Below, one piece after another: positions 34,288 to 44,000 of a stretch of DNA of 64,000 nt. This DNA is from Amycolatopsis azurea DSM 43854 (GTDB lineage: Bacteria > Actinomycetota > Actinomycetes > Mycobacteriales > Pseudonocardiaceae), in the NCBI RefSeq assembly GCF_001995215.1, contig NZ_MUXN01000023.1:40573-104572 (forward strand). The letters run 5' to 3'. Position numbers and translations under genes: made by a program. The notes under the pieces are model-generated. The model was not told the origin of the DNA. It searched no databases and was given only the letters and a program-made list of their open reading frames with translations. Each line of letters opens with the position of its first letter. Position 1 is the stretch's first letter.

Positions 34288-34806
34288 GACAACTCCGAAA
34301 TTCGTATCCGGCCACTCCTTTTGGCGCGGCCATGGTGATCTTCAAGCGAGACGACTATGGCAAGCGCCGGACACGGGCCACAACGAAATGAACGGAACAC
34401 CACTCTTCCGATGTGCACCTGCACGAGCAAATGCACGACAAGAACCATGCATCAGCCACTATAGCGCCGAATAAGGAGGCGGAATTCACGAAGAGTTACG
34501 CGATATTCACCGAATCCGTGAGCATCAGACGGGGACCGGGCACGATGGTCACCCCGCGTCGTCACACTGCTTTACGCGTCCCACCTAGCTGCTGGCGTGG
34601 CGAGCGTCCGGACACCCGCCACGCCGACAGCTCGTGCTTCGCCGTAGAAGCCAGCGATACAAACGACGCCGCCGCTCCACCAAGCTTCGACAACGCGCCA
34701 GCGGACACCGAACTGGAGTTGGACACGCCTGGACCCACACAAACGTGGAGAATTTCGCCCCTAGAAGTCTCGGGCGTCGAGCCCGATCGTCGCCTCTGTT
34801 CCGCCG
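34288..34806. other. Intergenic, no gene seen
   Basis: Upstream region of the IspH-like gene plus about 400 bases of non-coding-looking sequence. Several short frames occur but none has a supported start or a family match. Confidence 0.35.
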
Positions 34807-34959
34807 TCACAGTGCCGGTAAATACATCCCCATCGGGCAGTAGCCGAACGCGTCCCTCAGCTCAGACCCCGGCTCAGCAGAGACGGCTACCTCCTTGTTC
34901 TGCGCCGTAACAGCTTCGACTCCGCCCAGGCTGATCCGAGCGTCAGCATCGCAACACAC
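34807..34959 (-). CDS. Possible 50-residue peptide
   Basis: A GTG at 34959 with AGGAGAG 5 nt upstream opens a 50-codon frame. It begins MCCDADARISLGG and ends DAFGYCPMGMYLPAL. A charged, Ala/Val/Glu-rich front with a hydrophobic, Cys/Tyr/Pro-containing tail would fit a ribosomal peptide precursor, but no modification enzyme is adjacent. It could equally be chance beside the decayed SARP gene. Confidence 0.35.
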   Translation of the reverse strand: MCCDADARISLGGVEAVTAQNKEVAVSAEPGSELRDAFGYCPMGMYLPAL

Positions 34960-35640
34960 GTGTTCTCTCCTTCTGTTCCGCGCCTTCCAGCGAAAACGAA
35001 CCATGCCTATCGCGACGCTTTTCAGTGTGAGCATGGTAAATTCCTGGCGAGCCCCTCCTCACCGGGCCTGATTGACCCGTTTGATCGCTGGTCTTGCGAC
35101 CGAGAACTTCACGCACTAGTGCAGCAGTCTCGTCGTCGAAGTCGACATCCAGGGCGGCAGCGAGTTCGGCCAGCTTGTCCGCGGTGTTCTTCACTGCGCT
35201 GAGGTCGCCTGCCCGGTACTCCACACGCAGCAGGTCGCGGTACAGCAGTTCGCTGCCTGGTTCGGCGACGAGCCCGCGGAGGACGGTTCGGCGGGCACCG
35301 GGGAGATCGCCGGCTTTCTGGCAGGTGTCGGCCAGTGTGGGCCACGTCGACGATGGCGTCGATCATCTTGCGCTGGAACCCTGAGCTCCAGGCATACCGG
35401 CCATTAGTGATATTGCCGAAGAGCATGCCCGTGACCAGGGCGAGGGCTGCTTCCAGTTGGTGCCGGCGGTTGGCAAGATCCTGGTCGAGGCCGGGCGAAC
35501 GAGCTGTTGAAAGCGTTGCCACTCGCTGCTCATCGAGCCGGTAGCCACCGCCGTCGGCCTCGACGTTGGGCAAGCAGAGGCCGACGTTCTGGTCACGGCC
35601 GAGCCAGGTCCGCAGGCGTGAGATGTACCCCTGCCGGGTT
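34943..35640 (-). pseudogene. SARP/BTAD transcriptional activator remnant
   Basis: Read across frames, the minus strand gives the end of an OmpR/SARP winged helix (GYISRLRTWLGRD, GGGYRLDE). A bacterial transcriptional activator domain follows: QRFQQLVRP, then LDQDLANRRHQLEAALALVT, RYAWSSGFQRKMIDAIVDVA, EYRAGDLSAVKNTADKLAEL. At least three frameshifts (near 35515, 35490 and 35335) break it, and the start of the DNA-binding domain is missing. It was probably the pathway activator of the neighbouring PKS locus. Confidence 0.75.
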
Positions 35641-35698
35641 CAGCAAGGGATCACAAAGGCCGATCTTTCGCTGGACACGGCCTCGCCTGCCGATGCCG

Positions 35699-36502
35699 TC
35701 AAGAGGTTGAGCGGCCCCAGGCGCACACGAAGGCCATTGTGAAGTCGCGGTAGTCGGGGTCGTTGAGCCGGTCGAGGGCGTGTCGCAGCGTCATGTGGTC
35801 GGTGAGGCCGGCGTCGACCATGTCGGCACCCAGGTGAGCGAGGGTGACTCGCCAGAACTCGTTGATGGCGCCGCCGCCGCTGGTGACGGCCAACGCTCCG
35901 GAGACGTCGACCTCGACCAGGCCTGCGGTGCGCAACGCGGCAGGCATGTTCCGCGCCCATTGGAAATCGCTGCCCAGAGCGTCGGCCATGAGGTGCTCGA
36001 ACGCGGTCAGCGCGGCACCGACCGCAGGATCCAGCAACATTCCCGTGGGAAGCAGGATCGGTTCTTCGACGACCAGCCATCCGCCCGGCGCCAGCCACCC
36101 GGCGACCCGGGACAGCACCGCATCACGATCGGGCAAATGCGTGAACAAAGCCCGGCTGTGGATGAGACCGAATGACCCCGGCCGGAACTCGGGCCCGTCG
36201 ACCACGTCGTGCCGGACGACCGTGAGGTTCGGCTCGTGCACCCGTCGGAGATGGTGGATGTCGGTGTCCGTGGCCAGCACCGACCCGTGCAAACACTGAG
36301 TGGCCGGCCATCTCGCGATGGAACCGCGGCCGGCACCCAGTTCGAGGCAGTCGCACCGCCGGGGCAGCCGGAGCCGACTCAGGATGCCGATCGTGAGCGG
36401 ATCGCAGAGCGCTTCCAACGCCCACAAGCGCCGCTCGTCCGCACTAAGAGGCCCGATCGGACAGGATGTCGGCTGAGCGGCCGGGGCGGCAACGATGTCC
36501 AT
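35699..36502 (-). CDS. Class I SAM-dependent methyltransferase
   Basis: 267 residues from the ATG at 36502, with GAGAGG 5 nt upstream; an in-frame ATG at 36556 has no site. SAM motif LELGAGRGSIARW, then LIHSRALFTHLPDRD and LAPGGWLVVEEP. It is a paralogue of the methyltransferase at 9938-10735 and the parent type of the broken copy at about 30130-30275. An N-terminal extension (SADERRLWALEALCDPLTIG) precedes the fold. Acceptor unknown; its place beside the SARP remnant suggests a tailoring role in the PKS locus. Confidence 0.85.
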   Translation of the reverse strand: MDIVAAPAAQPTSCPIGPLSADERRLWALEALCDPLTIGILSRLRLPRRCDCLELGAGRGSIARWPATQCLHGSVLATDTDIHHLRRVHEPNLTVVRHDVVDGPEFRPGSFGLIHSRALFTHLPDRDAVLSRVAGWLAPGGWLVVEEPILLPTGMLLDPAVGAALTAFEHLMADALGSDFQWARNMPAALRTAGLVEVDVSGALAVTSGGGAINEFWRVTLAHLGADMVDAGLTDHMTLRHALDRLNDPDYRDFTMAFVCAWGRSTS

Positions 36503-37524
36503 GACGTCCTCTCGCAAAGGGACTGACCCGGCCACGCCATCTCGGCCGGGAACCAATCTGAAGTGGTGCCGCCGCCCGTCCGCGACGGTATCTCACGCTG
36601 ATGTCGAGGTCAGGCTTTTAATTCCCCCACAAAAAAAGGCTGTAAAACGCGCGATCTTCACGAGTCACTTATTTGTCGCAGCCAAACACCTCGACCCACC
36701 GAAGCCGATCTTGGCAGCATGCGACGAAAGACTGACCGGTGTTCTGAGATCGTACACTTTCTTCGCCGAAGACACGGGCAAGAATAAGACAGAGCCTCGG
36801 GCTGGTGTCGACAGCCCGGCTGAGTTCCTGAAGCAACCGCAGCGACTAGGCGGGTTCAGCAGCAGCCGTGAAAGTCCGCTTCTTGACGCTGCCTGCACGA
36901 ACGCCGCCCGAAGCTGAGTCCCACCCGCTACCCGATGCTCGGAAAAACTGTCGGGCGTTCAGGCCGGTGAACCACGATCGCCGGCCTCTGCTTTCCCGGT
37001 CTCACGAGAACTTTGTTGCTTCGACGACACTCGCGGACAAATGGCGTCGCCAAGGAAAGCCGTCAGGAGCACGGCAGTTCGAGGTCGACGTGCGGCCCTG
37101 CCGGAACTCCACGACCGCCATCATGTCTGTTTCACTGATCCTGGTGCCGAGGTTCCCGGCTGCCTTCTACAGAAGATCGAGCATTCCGCAGGCGGCGCAT
37201 TCCGCACTGCCTCGACACCTTGCCGCTCGCCGCGCGCCGCGTGCCGCGTGCCGCGTGCCGCGTGCCGAATACTGTCCAGCCCGACTCTTCAAAGGCACCG
37301 TACTCCTGACTGGCTACGACGACGCCAGCTCATCCCCACACCATCGAGCGGCGACGTTGAGATGAACCAGCGCCGGAAGGTCTTCGACACCTTCACCCTC
37401 GCGCTCTGATCGAACGGCGAGAACCCGCTCTGTTCACAACTCATCGCGACCAGGTGCGAGAAGTCACCGCCTCACCGCCTTGCGAAAGAGGTGAGCTATC
37501 CGGACGGAGTCTGCCCGGACCGGC
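36503..37524. other. About 1 kb without a recognised gene
   Basis: Moderate GC with a low-GC patch near 36610-36640. A short tandem array of GTGCCGC (7 bp, about 3.5 copies) occupies 37241-37268. No frame has a supported start. It may be decayed sequence between the PKS locus and the surface-protein block. Confidence 0.4.
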
Positions 37525-37695
37525 TCACCGCTTCTGCTGGTCGACAGCGTCCGTCAGCCGGCTGATCGCCTTGGAGATGGCCAAGTTGGAGTAAACCATG
37601 GCATCGTCTGGCTTGTTGTGGTCTACCGCGCGAATGGCGGCCTCCTCGCATTCCTCGGGAGTTTCGGGTGTGACCTTGAGCGTGGAGTTCTTCAT
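37525..37695 (-). CDS. Small acidic protein, unknown
   Basis: 56 residues from the ATG at 37695, with AGGAAA upstream. It begins MKNSTLKVTPETPEECEEAA and ends LTDAVDQQKR. It is Glu/Asp-rich in front and amphipathic-helical behind, soluble, with coding-like codon use and a good start. No family recognised. Upstream (37696-38298) shows no gene on either strand. Confidence 0.6.
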   Translation of the reverse strand: MKNSTLKVTPETPEECEEAAIRAVDHNKPDDAMVYSNLAISKAISRLTDAVDQQKR

Positions 37696-38298
37696 GACAT
37701 TTCCTCACTTTCCAGCGTCGACATTCATCATCTCAAACCACTCGCGCGCATGCGACGTGGAATCCACGATCTATTCAGGGTGAATGACATCGGACTCCTT
37801 CGCGATGTTCTCGTGAGGCCCTGATTCGTCGGCGGCCCCTCTCCCTGATTGCCTTTCGTCTGCCGAGCCACCTATGTGGTATTCCCCAGCGGGTGGCGAA
37901 CAACACTGGACAAGACCGGATTGAGCCGACTCGACGAGAAGACCACACGCGTGGGTGTCATGCCGGGAAGCGACCCACCAGGTGTGACGATGAAATTCGG
38001 CAAGTGGGTGACACGGTGACCCTCGTATACCGGGCTGCCGGTTCGCCTCGCCCGATCTCAGATCTTCTGAGCACGGACTCACCGCGCTCGCGCATCCGGC
38101 GTACCACCGCGCCGCCCCTTGGACGCCCGGTGTTCGACCGGCCAGGACTCGATGATGGTGAGTACTGCATACGTGCGAGATGCTTGCGGGGGGTTCCCGG
38201 CGTCGGGGGCTCGCCGTTCAGTTTCGTCAGGTCGCCGTCAAAACTGGATCGCTCCTGAGTCTTCGGGTGCTCGTTCCAGCCGCCTCGGTAGGGGTGTC
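37696..38298. other. Intergenic, no gene seen
   Basis: A 603-base gap between the small acidic protein and the divergent oxidoreductase remnant. Only unsupported short frames. Should include both promoters. Confidence 0.35.
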
Positions 38299-39350
38299 AT
38301 GCGGCTCGGGCTGAATCTGGGTTACTGGGGAGCAGGTTACGGTGTCGAGTACCTCGACCTGGCGATGGTCGCCGACGATCTCGGGTTCTCTTCGGTCTGG
38401 GTCTCCGAGGTCTTCAGCTCGGACGCGGTCAGCGTCCTGTCCTGGATCGCGGCCCGCACCCGCCGAGTGGACGTGGGGACCGCGGTGATGCAGGCACCGG
38501 CACGGGCGCCGGTGCTGACGGCGATGTCCGCGGCGACGCTGGACAGGTTGTCCTCAGGGCGCTTCCGTTGGGGCTCGGTGTGTCCGGCCCGCAGGTCTCC
38601 GAGGGGTGGTACGGCGTCGGCTTCGATCAGCCACTGGCACGGACCAGAGAGTATGTGGCGGTCGTCCGGGCGACGCTGGATCATGCCCCGTCCATCCACG
38701 CCGGTCCGCACTATCGGCTGCCGCTGCCCGGCGGTGCGGGCGTGCCGTTCGTGCTAGGCGTGCCCTCGACGCGGGAATGCATCCCGGTGTACCTAGCCGC
38801 GATCGGACCCCGAAGCCTGGAGTTGGCCGGGGAGATCGCCGACGGCTGGCTGGGGTTGTTCACGTCCCCGGAGTTCGTCAGCAAGCAGGTCGATCGCGTC
38901 CTGGAGGGTCGCGCGCGAGTCAGCCGGACGCTCGAGGGATTCGACGTCGCGGCCACCACGCCGCTGGTCGCCGGCGATGATGTCCGGGCGTGCGTGGACG
39001 CGGTGCCCCCGTTCGCCGCGCTCTACCTTGACGGCATGGGCAACCGGAGGGTGAACTTCTACGGCAGGCTGGCCGCCGAGATGGGGTTCGGCGCCGAGGC
39101 TGCGCGGGTGCAGGAGCGCGTCCTGGCCGGCCGCCACGACGAGGCGATGGCACTGGTGCCGTCGGAGTTCGTCGACGCGACTTCCCTGCTGGGACCGCGC
39201 GACCGGATCGCGGAGCGCATGCAGGCCTTCGCCGAGGCGGGGGTGACCACGCTGAACCTCGCGGTGATGAAGACCGATCAGGGCGTGGCACGGTGTGCTC
39301 GCGCGATGCGGACCGCCGTGGAGGCGTTCGAGTCCGCCGGGCTGGCGTGA
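38299..39350 (+). pseudogene. F420-dependent LLM-class oxidoreductase, frameshifted
   Basis: The first frame (38299 to about 38568) reads MRLGLNLGYWGAGYGVEYLD through AATLDRLSSGRFR, the N-terminal TIM-barrel part of luciferase-like F420 enzymes. One base is missing near 38569 (TTCCG-TTGGGG). The protein then continues in the next frame as LGLGVSGPQVSEGWYG to the stop at 39350, with the usual IPVYLAAIGPRSLELAGEIA segment. Corrected length would be about 350 residues, normal for the family. It is either a recent pseudogene or a sequencing error, since the rest is undamaged. Confidence 0.85.
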
Positions 39351-39359
39351 CTACCGGCA

Positions 39360-39660
39360 GACTCGCTGCCGGGCTGGTCATCCCTCGCCCAGCCGGACCG
39401 AGGTGAGGCCGGTGACCCGGCGACGACCCTGCTGCCGACGGCGACGCTCTCGTCGCGATCACGGCGTACGCTGTGTAGGTCGATCCCTCCGGTCACCCGC
39501 GCCAGGTCGACGTCCCTGGCCGGTCCGTAAAGTTCGATCCTGCGCACATGCCGCGGTACGCGGATGGTGCCGTCCGCGGCGTCGATGACGAACCGCAGCG
39601 GCTGGCCGCCCTGACGACCGCACAGCGGCGATCGAACTGAGCAGCCAGCCGCCGTTCCAG
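39360..39660 (-). other. Coding-like remnant, unidentified
   Basis: On the minus strand a stretch with strong high-GC3 codon use reads LRFVIDAADGTIRVPRHVRR, then IELYGPARDVDLARVTGGID. It lacks a start, and the frame changes near 39610. I do not recognise the family. It may be the end of a broken gene between the oxidoreductase and the transglycosylase. Confidence 0.35.
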
Positions 39661-39672
39661 CGGCCGTGCGTC

Positions 39673-40980
39673 CTAATCCTCTGTCTTCGGCCCATCGCCA
39701 AGCGGCTGGTGCGCCGGTGATTCAACGGCTTCGTTCGGGTCCGCGCCCGAGGTTTGAGCGGTAGCACGGCACGACGGAATCGTCTCCGGTTTCACTGGTT
39801 TCAACCCGTGATGGCGAAGAACCATGGCCGTGGCACGTTTGAGCGCCCTTTTGGGGGACCCGGGGAGTTTGGCGGCCATCTCGCAGATCGCCGCGTGGAT
39901 GGTGTCCCCGATGTCCAGAGAAAGCGGCTTGCCGGCGGCAGGCGTGGGTGAGACCGTCGGCGCGGGCGGGACCGCCGTCGTGGGTGCCACCGGCCGTGTC
40001 GCGGATGGCGAAGCAGGTCCGGCTTGAGGCGGCGCGGAGGCAACCGCTGGCGGCGACGCGGGCTTCGCGACGGGGCGCGGCGGATCGACGACGGTCACCG
40101 AGGCAGGCGGCAGATCCTGGGTTCGATCGGGCTCGGAAACTGTGCCGACGGGGTTCGACGGCAGTTCCGCGGCAACGCCGTGTTCGTAGTCGCGGGCCAG
40201 TGACAGCACGGTCGTGACGTAGGACTGGGAGTGGTTGTAGCGGAACACCGCGGCGCGGGCTCCCGCGTCGGTGCGCAGGTCTCCGCTGCCCGAGCACAGG
40301 TAACCGGCCGCGGCCAAGGCGGCGTCGTGGATGTTGTTCGGGTCGGCCGCGCCGTCGCCGTTACCGTCGGCACCTGCGGACCGCCAGGTGGAGGGAATGA
40401 ACTGCATGGGGCCCACGGCGCGCTCGAACACGGGGTCGCCGGTCCACTTGCCACCGTCGGTGGCCCGGATCAGCGCGACGCCGGGCCTGCCGTCCAGGGG
40501 GATGCCCCGGATGGGCGGGCTGGGATAGCCGTCGGCCCCCAGTGTCGCCCCGCCGAACCGGCCGTGATTGGACTCGACCCGGCCGATGCCCGCCAGCATC
40601 GACCACGGCAGGCCACAGGATGGATCACGCCGGGCCAGTACCGAGGCGGCGTTGGTGTAGGCGGCCAGTGCGGTGGTGGGGATGCCCGTCGCCGACACGG
40701 CCGAGGGCGCGGACGACCCTGCCTGGTATGCCGCGACCAGCTGGATCCGCGGTGCGATGGGTTCGGGCATCCCGGGAACCGGCGGTGGCGTGGCGACCTC
40801 GGGTTTCGGAGCGAGCGGCGCTCGGTCCGCGCGCGCCGGGAGGCGGGGAACGACACTGTCTTCGACCTGGGTGGGTGAGCCTGAAGCGACGGTACCGGCA
40901 ACGAGCAACGCGGCCATCACGCCGGCCCCCGCCGTTCGCCGCCCGTACTTGCCGGCGGTATGCGACCGCGTGCTTGTCAT
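39673..40980 (-). CDS. Secreted lytic transglycosylase
   Basis: 435 residues from the ATG at 40980 (GGAGAG upstream). Residues about 1-40 hold a basic start and a hydrophobic segment (AGVMAALLVAGTVASGS), an export signal. The central 110-300 region is a lysozyme-like transglycosylase domain: LPWSMLAGIGRVESNHGRFG with the catalytic Glu, FERAVGPMQFIPSTW, DPNNIHDAALAAAGYLC and VFRYNHSQSYV. The C-terminal third is Pro/Ala-rich linker. It probably remodels peptidoglycan at the cell surface. It shares direction with the surface protein gene upstream but is separated from it by a strong terminator. Confidence 0.9.
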   Translation of the reverse strand: MTSTRSHTAGKYGRRTAGAGVMAALLVAGTVASGSPTQVEDSVVPRLPARADRAPLAPKPEVATPPPVPGMPEPIAPRIQLVAAYQAGSSAPSAVSATGIPTTALAAYTNAASVLARRDPSCGLPWSMLAGIGRVESNHGRFGGATLGADGYPSPPIRGIPLDGRPGVALIRATDGGKWTGDPVFERAVGPMQFIPSTWRSAGADGNGDGAADPNNIHDAALAAAGYLCSGSGDLRTDAGARAAVFRYNHSQSYVTTVLSLARDYEHGVAAELPSNPVGTVSEPDRTQDLPPASVTVVDPPRPVAKPASPPAVASAPPQAGPASPSATRPVAPTTAVPPAPTVSPTPAAGKPLSLDIGDTIHAAICEMAAKLPGSPKRALKRATAMVLRHHGLKPVKPETIPSCRATAQTSGADPNEAVESPAHQPLGDGPKTED

Positions 40981-41040
40981 CGACGATCTCTCCGTTTCGG
41001 TAGGAAGCCTTTGCCGTTGAAGCTTTTTGACCGTGCAGGG

Positions 41041-41090
41041 AGTCGAGGGTGTTCTCCCCGCCCCCGAAAGCGGGGAGAACACCCTCGACT
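41041..41090 (-). terminator. Perfect 20-bp stem terminator
   Basis: 41041-41060 (AGTCGAGGGTGTTCTCCCCG) is the exact reverse complement of 41071-41090, with a 10-base loop. It begins 2 bases past the stop of the surface-protein gene and 60 bases before the transglycosylase start, so it should end the former's transcript. No T-run follows. Confidence 0.9.
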
Positions 41091-41092
41091 GA

Positions 41093-44000
41093 TCAGCTAC
41101 GCCGCCGTCGGCGCCGGGCCGCGATCAGCATCAGCGCACCTCCGCCGAGGAGCCACAGGCACACTCCGGCGAGGCTGTAGACCGACATGGACAGCCCGGT
41201 GTTGGCCAGCGGCGGGGTGGGCGGAGCCGGCGGCGTCACCGGAGGTTTCGGCGGCGTCGGCGGCGTCGGCGGTTTCTTCTGATTCACCCGGATCACTTCC
41301 AAGGCCTGGCCGGCATTGACGCCGGTCAGCGAGTGCGGGCCGCTGATCGCCTCAGCGGGCAGGAGGTAGCCGTCCGGCGCGGCGGTCTCCTGGAGGTAGT
41401 AGGACCCCAGCCGCAGACCCGGGTAGTCGCAGACGCCCTCGGCGTTCGTCGTGCACGGGTCACCGATCTTGGTGTCGGGGGTCGCGCCGTCAGGCTGGAG
41501 ACCCGGCTTGTCGTTGGTCTCTCGCCAGAGCTGGAATATCGCGCCGGCCAACGGCTTGCCGTCCCCGTCGCTCTTCTTCAGGAGGCGGATCTCGCCACCC
41601 TTCGGCTTGTTGACGACGGTGACGCCGACGCCCTGGGCGAAGTTGTCCTTGGTCAGCTCGAGCGGTCCGAAGATCGCCGGGTCCGGTAGGACGTATCCCT
41701 CGGGTGTCTTGGTCTCCTGCCAGTAGTAGACGCCCAGCGAAACGGTCTCGGTGCAGATACCGCTTGCCGGTGTCGTGCACGGGTCACCGATCTTGGTATC
41801 CGCGTCCGGACCGTCGATCTTGAGCCCGCCGCCATCACCGTTGGTCTTCTTCCACAACTGGAACACCGCACCGGCCAACGGCTTGCCGTCACTGTCGTGC
41901 TTCAGCACCCTGACCGTTCCGGTGGCAGGCGTGTTGACCGCTGTCACCCGTGCACCCTGGGTGTAGTTGTCCTTGGTCAGGGTCAGCGGTCCGAAGATCG
42001 CCGGATCCGGCAGCAGGTATCCGTCCGGTGCTTTGGTCTCCTGCCAGAAGTACTCGCCGAGTGGTTGGTGCGAGGTGCAGACACCGTCCGCGGGCGTGGT
42101 GCACGGGTCACCGATCTTGGTGTCCGGGTTCGGACCGTCGATCTTGAGCCCGCCACCGTCACCGTTGGTCTTCTTCCACAACTGGAACACCGCGCCAGCC
42201 AACGGTTTGCCGTCCTTGTCCTGCTTCAGGACACTGACGTCGCCTGCCATCATCTGGTTGACGGCGGTCGCTTTGACCCCGTCGGCGTGGTTGGCGGCGG
42301 TCAGGTCGAGTGGCCCGAAGACCGCCGGGTCCGGCAGCAGATATCCGTCCGGTGCCGCGGTCTCCTGCCAGTAGTACGTGCCGAGCGGGACGGTCGCGCC
42401 GCACATACCGTCCGGACCTGTCGTGCAGGCCGAGCCGACCTTCGTGTCGGGTGTCGTGCCGTCGGACTGGAGGCCTGGGGTGTCGTTGGTCTCTCGCCAC
42501 AGCTGGAACACCGCGCCGGGCAGAGGTTTGCCGTCTTGGTCCTGCTTCAGCACGCTGACCTTGCCTTCAGGCTGATTGAACCCGAAGTCGTAGGTGTGGT
42601 TGTTCTCCCCGGGGCCGCCCGTCGTGACGGTTTTCTCGGGGAATTGGCCCCCAGCGGGCACTACGCCGTCACTGTCGATGAACCGGTTCGGGCCGGCGTC
42701 GTTCTTGGTGACGTTCCACTGGTAAAGGGGACCGCCGGGCTGGTAGTCCTCCGGCTTGTCCACCTTGATCGTGTACTGGGTCCGTGGCAGGAGGCCGCCG
42801 GGAACGTTGGTGTTGTCGAAGTAGTACTCGCCGCGGCTGGTCGTCACGGTGGTGCTGACGAGCTTGCCTGTCGCGTCGTAGAGCCGCACCGTCGCCCCGG
42901 GCACCGGTGGCTCACCGGGATCCTGGATGCCGTCCTTGTCGATGTCGTACCAGACCCGGTTGCCGATCTGCAGCGGCGCCTCGTCGCACAGCACCTCCAG
43001 GTCGGCCATCGAGGCGCCCTTGCCGAAGCTGGCGCTCACCTCGTTGCCCGACCGGGCCTCCGGGGGACGGGTGCCGTCCCGGTTGGTCCAGGCCGTGCCG
43101 CCGGTGAACGTGGTGCCGATCGGGTCGATGGCCGAACTGGCGATCGTGGTCTCGACCTTGGACAGTGCGATACCGGCGAACAGAGCGTTGAAGTGGAAAC
43201 CCGTGCGCTGCTGGTTGTAGAAGCCGGCCCCGCGAGTGGTCTTTCCACACCCCATGTTCTCCGCCATCACGAACATGCCGGTCGAGTCGGGGCACGCCCG
43301 GCTCAGCGCGCCACCCGCGGACGGAGTGAGCAGGCCGCCACCCGCGACCGCGCGCTGGCCCTGCCCGATCTGGTCGCCGTAGCGGTCACGGAAGCCCAGG
43401 ATCAGCGAACCGTCGGTGTCCACCACGATGTCGGCGAGCATGGGTTCCGGGTTGGAGGAGTAGGTGTTGCCGCAGGTCACGTTTCCCTGCTTCAGCGGAA
43501 TCGTGTCCGACCACGGGAACCAGGCGTCGCCCTTGCACGGGGCCACGGTGTAGGTGACGGGCCGGGGGTAGTCCAGCTTCTGGTCCATCACGACCGCGCC
43601 GAAGGTCTCCGCGGCAGGGTCGAAGGTGCGCACGACCGCCCGCAGGTCCGACTGCTGCTGGCTCGACTCGGCCGAACACACGCCGCCGACGTAGACGACG
43701 CCGTCCTGGACGCCGAGACCGTAAGGCCGCCAATCGCCTGCGGCCGCGCACGGGGTGTCCGGACCCGGGATGGCGTAACTGGCCTTCGGCGCGCTCGCGG
43801 TCGGCTGAGTCGCGTCGTACCGATACAGCTTGCGGTCGGCCAGATTGACCACGTACAGGTCTTTGCCGTCCTCGCTGACCTCGACGTCACCGAGAGACTC
43901 CTTGGCTACGTGGGGCGCGAACGCGAGGTCCATGTCCGTGGCGAAGTCGTGCGGCGAGCCACCGGCGCCGGGGACCGTGGTGAACAGCGACGTGGCGTTG

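Noticed and set aside
35508..35520. CTGTTGAAAGCG near 35510 as an operator half-site
   Set aside because: It lies inside the SARP remnant coding sequence (QRFQQL on the other strand) and has no second half-site.
37241..37268. GTGCCGC tandem array as a regulatory or mobile repeat
   Set aside because: Only about 3.5 copies of 7 bp in unannotated high-GC sequence; likely slippage.
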